Assembly (NCBI GenBank): GCA_012798135.1
Contig: JAAZNU010000045.1
Span: 1 to 35,018 of the forward strand
Length of the DNA stretch: 35,018 nucleotides
Reading direction: 5' to 3'
DNA from: Veillonellaceae bacterium
Lineage (GTDB): Bacteria; Bacillota_C; Negativicutes; UBA1444
Part shown: positions 33,019-35,018 of the stretch, one piece after another
Layout: each line of letters begins with the position of its first letter
How positions within the stretch are numbered: the first letter of the stretch is position 1
Program-made: the position numbers and the translations under genes
Notes under the pieces: generated by a model
The model's input: only the letters and a program-made list of their open reading frames with translations
What the model was told of the DNA's origin: nothing
Database searches by the model: none

Positions 33019-33981
33019 TCAATTTGCGTATACATCAGTCAAGACGTCTTCCGGGACAGGGTTGGGACTGCTTTCGGCAAACTGGACCGCAGCACCGATT
33101 TTGGCGGCAATGTTCCCATTTATCTGATCGATTTCGCTTTGGGTCACATAGCCGAGATCCAGCAATCGCTTCGCCAACCGGGGAATCGGATCTTTCTTGA
33201 TCCATTCCGCCTGTTCGCCCGGATCCTTGTACGTTCCCGGATCGCCTTCAAAATGGCCGCGCCAGCGCCAGGTCTTGCACTCGATCAGGCTCGGACCGTC
33301 GCCGTTCCTGGCCCGTTTGAAAGCTTCCGCGGTGGCTTCGTAAACAGCGACGACATCGTTGCCGTCCACGGTAACGCCGGGGATGCCGTAAGCCGAGGCC
33401 CGGTCGGAAATGTCGCAGATGTTCATGTGTTCACGCTGGCATAATGAAATGCCATACATGTTGTTTTCGCAAATGAAAACAACCGGCAGATTCCAGATCG
33501 AAGCCAGATTGAGCGATTCGTGGAATGTGCCGCGATTGGAGGCGCCGTCGCCAAAGAAGCAGGCCACCACCGCCCCGGACTTTTTGTACTTGGCGGCAAA
33601 CGCCGCGCCGGTGGCGATTGGCTGACCCGCGCCGACGATCCCGTTGGCGCCCAGAATCCCCAGGCCGACATCGGCGATGTGCATCGAGCCGCCTTTTCCT
33701 TTGCAGTAGCCTGTCGCCTTCCCAAACAGCTCCGCCATCATGAGGTCGACCTTCCCCCCCTTGGCAATGAGGTGTCCATGTCCACGGTGGGTGCTGGTGA
33801 TGAAATCCGTATCGGCCAGATTGGCGCAAACGCCGGTGGCTACGGCTTCCTCGCCGATATAAAGATGAACGAACCCGGGGATCTTGCCGGCCGCAAATAA
33901 CTCTGCGGTTTTGCTTTCAAAGGTCCGGATGGTCGTCATGGTTTGATAGAAACTGACAAGTCGTTCCTTCGTGAGTTCCAT
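33019..33981 (-). CDS. acoA: Acetoin dehydrogenase E1 alpha subunit AcoA
   Basis: This 320-residue TPP-dependent subunit cleaves acetoin to acetaldehyde and a bound acetyl unit. The TPP/Mg motif runs from GDGASN near 144-149 to ENNMY near 174-178, with the preceding GGSMHIAD and HRGHGH segments typical of E1 alpha. ATG after GGAGGG. 82 bases separate it from the upstream Lin0512 gene. The enzyme needs TPP, which links this operon physiologically to the thiamine riboswitch region elsewhere in the window. Confidence 0.94.
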   Translation of the reverse strand: MELTKERLVSFYQTMTTIRTFESKTAELFAAGKIPGFVHLYIGEEAVATGVCANLADTDFITSTHRGHGHLIAKGGKVDLMMAELFGKATGYCKGKGGSMHIADVGLGILGANGIVGAGQPIATGAAFAAKYKKSGAVVACFFGDGASNRGTFHESLNLASIWNLPVVFICENNMYGISLCQREHMNICDISDRASAYGIPGVTVDGNDVVAVYEATAEAFKRARNGDGPSLIECKTWRWRGHFEGDPGTYKDPGEQAEWIKKDPIPRLAKRLLDLGYVTQSEIDQINGNIAAKIGAAVQFAESSPNPVPEDVLTDVYAN

Positions 33982-34063
33982 TACCTTCCCTCCCAGCTAT
34001 TAGTTTTGGAAATCCCTTCGCCAGAAAAGTACTCCGACCCTCGCAACTACTGTCGCCATGAGG

Positions 34064-34435
34064 CTATCGCGTTCCGTTCACATCCACATACACCGTCAGG
34101 GCAGCGTTCGCGACCACGATGGTGTCGCCGGCGCCCAGCTCCGGCAGATTCAATCCGCGCACCGACAGGCCGCCAGGCACTACTTCCAGTTCCACCGACC
34201 CAAAGGGCACTGCCGTCCGCAGCACGGCCGCATCGACCGCCGCCGGATCCGGACAGGCGATCCGAATCGCCACATGCATTCGGTCGGGCTTGTCGATGCC
34301 GATGATATCGAACAACCCACACAGACAACTTCGGGAAATCGCATCCTGAATAGCCCTCTGCGCCGCTTTGGTCATGTTTCCGCCATGCAGGTCGGCGCCC
34401 ATGCCCAACTCCACGACATACCGCTTGCGTGCCAT
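34064..34435 (-). CDS. Lin0512 family protein
   Basis: A soluble protein of 123 residues starting MARKRYVVELGMGADLHGGN and continuing MTKAAQRAIQDAISRSCLCGL, the pattern I know as the Lin0512 family (TIGR02058), function unknown. The conserved SRSCLCGL carries two Cys. ATG at 34435 with AAGGGGG eight bases upstream; the longer open frame reaches the sigma-54 promoter and is not used. It is the first gene of the acetoin operon. Confidence 0.82.
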   Translation of the reverse strand: MARKRYVVELGMGADLHGGNMTKAAQRAIQDAISRSCLCGLFDIIGIDKPDRMHVAIRIACPDPAAVDAAVLRTAVPFGSVELEVVPGGLSVRGLNLPELGAGDTIVVANAALTVYVDVNGTR

Positions 34436-34494
34436 ACGAAGCCCCCTTTCTGCCTTTATTGAAACTGATTCGACATTCACCGTATAGAATGCAA

Positions 34495-34510
34495 TGCAAC
34501 CCCCGTGCCA
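34495..34510 (-). promoter_or_regulatory. Sigma-54 (-24/-12) promoter of the acetoin operon
   Basis: On the minus strand TGGCACG, four bases, TTGCA matches the sigma-54 consensus exactly. Transcription would begin near 34484, giving a leader of about 48 bases before the Lin0512 gene. An AcoR-type activator is encoded directly upstream. Confidence 0.9.
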
Positions 34511-34520
34511 AGGCCCGCAA

Positions 34521-34551
34521 AAAAGAAAAAACCGCCTAAATTAGGCAGTTT
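34521..34551 (-). terminator. Rho-independent terminator of acoR
   Basis: On the minus strand GCCTAATTTAGGC with flanking AAAC/GTTT pairing (one mismatch) is followed by TTTTTTCTTTT. It ends acoR transcription about 100 bases past its stop and ten bases before the sigma-54 promoter. Confidence 0.85.
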
Positions 34552-34607
34552 CAAGAATTTTTCGAAGTTCGTCGCAACCCATTGCCTATCGCAACGATGT
34601 CGCACTC

Positions 34608-34628
34608 TGTAGCATCCGTGTAGCATCC
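34608..34628. promoter_or_regulatory. Tandem repeat, candidate AcoR enhancer site
   Basis: TGTAGCATCC occurs twice with an 11-base period, so both copies face the same side of the helix. The pair lies about 100-120 bases upstream of the sigma-54 promoter, a normal distance for enhancer-binding proteins. Binding by AcoR is inferred. Confidence 0.45.
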
Positions 34629-34646
34629 CGATACAAAATGGACGCA

Positions 34647-35018
34647 TCAGTTGCCGGGACTTGGCGGGTCGTCATAATAACGAATTTTCCGGTACACCGT
34701 GCTGCGAGCCACCCGCAGCCGTTTTGCAACGAGACTGATGTTGCCGCTGCATTCCCGCAGCAACTCCAATATCCTGGCCCGCTCCGTATTTTCCTCCTGT
34801 ACACGCGCCCGCTCCCGGTATTCCGCAAGTTGCACCTGCGCAACACCGGCAACCGGTGCTTGGGGCTCTTTATGGGAGATGGCCGGTTCAACCCGAAAAT
34901 GCCGCAGGGAGATGACTCCGTCCTCCGCCAGATTAACGGCCCGCTCGACCATGTTGTGCAACTCCCGCACGTTGCCGGGCCAGTCATACTGCGTAAGAAA
35001 ATCCAGCACGGCCGGATC
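34647..35018 (-). CDS. acoR: Sigma-54-dependent transcriptional activator (AcoR-type), C-terminal part
   Basis: Only the last 123 residues are in the window; the frame is open to the edge. Visible are the end of the AAA+ domain (YDWPGNVRELHNMVERAVNLAEDGVISLRHF), a linker and a Fis-type DNA-binding helix-turn-helix (ERARILELLRECSGNISLVAKRLRVARSTVYRKIRYY). The activator contacts sigma-54 RNA polymerase. Identity as AcoR rests on its position next to the acetoin operon. Confidence 0.88.
   Translation of the reverse strand, partial: DPAVLDFLTQYDWPGNVRELHNMVERAVNLAEDGVISLRHFRVEPAISHKEPQAPVAGVAQVQLAEYRERARVQEENTERARILELLRECSGNISLVAKRLRVARSTVYRKIRYYDDPPSPGN

Noticed and set aside
31954..33444. A 496-codon rightward open frame antisense to acoB and acoA
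   Set aside because: Both acoA and acoB are unmistakable on the minus strand. The antisense product is His/Arg-rich with no domain, a typical shadow frame.

Overview
The window looks like chromosomal DNA from an anaerobic Gram-negative-type Firmicute, most plausibly the Negativicutes (Sporomusa-like). This is inferred from the gene mix: TPP riboswitch with ThiW, ECF S components, a TRAP transporter, a sigma-54/AcoR-driven acetoin dehydrogenase operon, AzlCD with a MocR regulator, and AGGAGG-type ribosome sites with frequent GTG and TTG starts. No rRNA, tRNA, CRISPR array, insertion sequence or phage gene was seen. Most of the window is GC-rich, but the stretch from about 18250 to 23640 is visibly more AT-rich.

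Layout. 1-1854 (+): the 3' end of a molybdate ABC operon (modA partial, modB, and a short modC lacking the usual C-terminal Mop/TOBE region). 1884-2348 (-): a peroxiredoxin with a perfect palindrome in its leader. 2447-6748 (-): a promoter, a TPP riboswitch and a terminator lead into thiW, which is followed without a visible terminator by an M20/RocB-like hydrolase, a LOR/SDH-type (ornithine cyclodeaminase-like) protein and a small UroD-fold protein. This is the most unusual gene set in the window. 6726-9913 (-): cupin, ABC-F protein, RidA and an inositol-phosphatase family protein. 10031-11505 (+): pyridoxal kinase plus an ECF S component, a likely vitamin B6 salvage pair. 11599-12753 (+): a diguanylate cyclase with an unrecognised N-terminal domain.

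12797-15146 (-): an ArsC/Spx-like protein, a GIY-YIG protein and an NCS2 purine/pyrimidine permease with an appended C-terminal cytosolic domain. 15205-18351 (-): a TRAP transporter (dctP-dctQ-dctM) with FadR-like operator candidates around its promoter. 18449-23307 (+): a complete branched-chain amino-acid-type ABC transporter (livKHMGF) with a terminator in its leader. 23485-23710: an unrecognised 51-codon gene followed by a long perfect hairpin. 23768-26481: azlCD (-) divergent from a MocR-type regulator (+). 26501-29310 (+): tex and a LysE-family exporter.

29323-35018 (-): an acetoin dehydrogenase operon in the order Lin0512 family, acoA, acoB, acoX, acoC, DUF6506. A textbook -24/-12 sigma-54 promoter precedes it, and the 3' end of an AcoR-type enhancer-binding regulator lies immediately upstream. 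No E3 (dihydrolipoamide dehydrogenase) gene is present in the operon.

Functional reading: the window is rich in uptake and salvage functions (molybdate, thiazole, vitamin B6, nucleobase, C4-acid or similar, branched-chain amino acids) plus one catabolic module (acetoin). All functional assignments come from motif and family recognition by reading, not from database searches.
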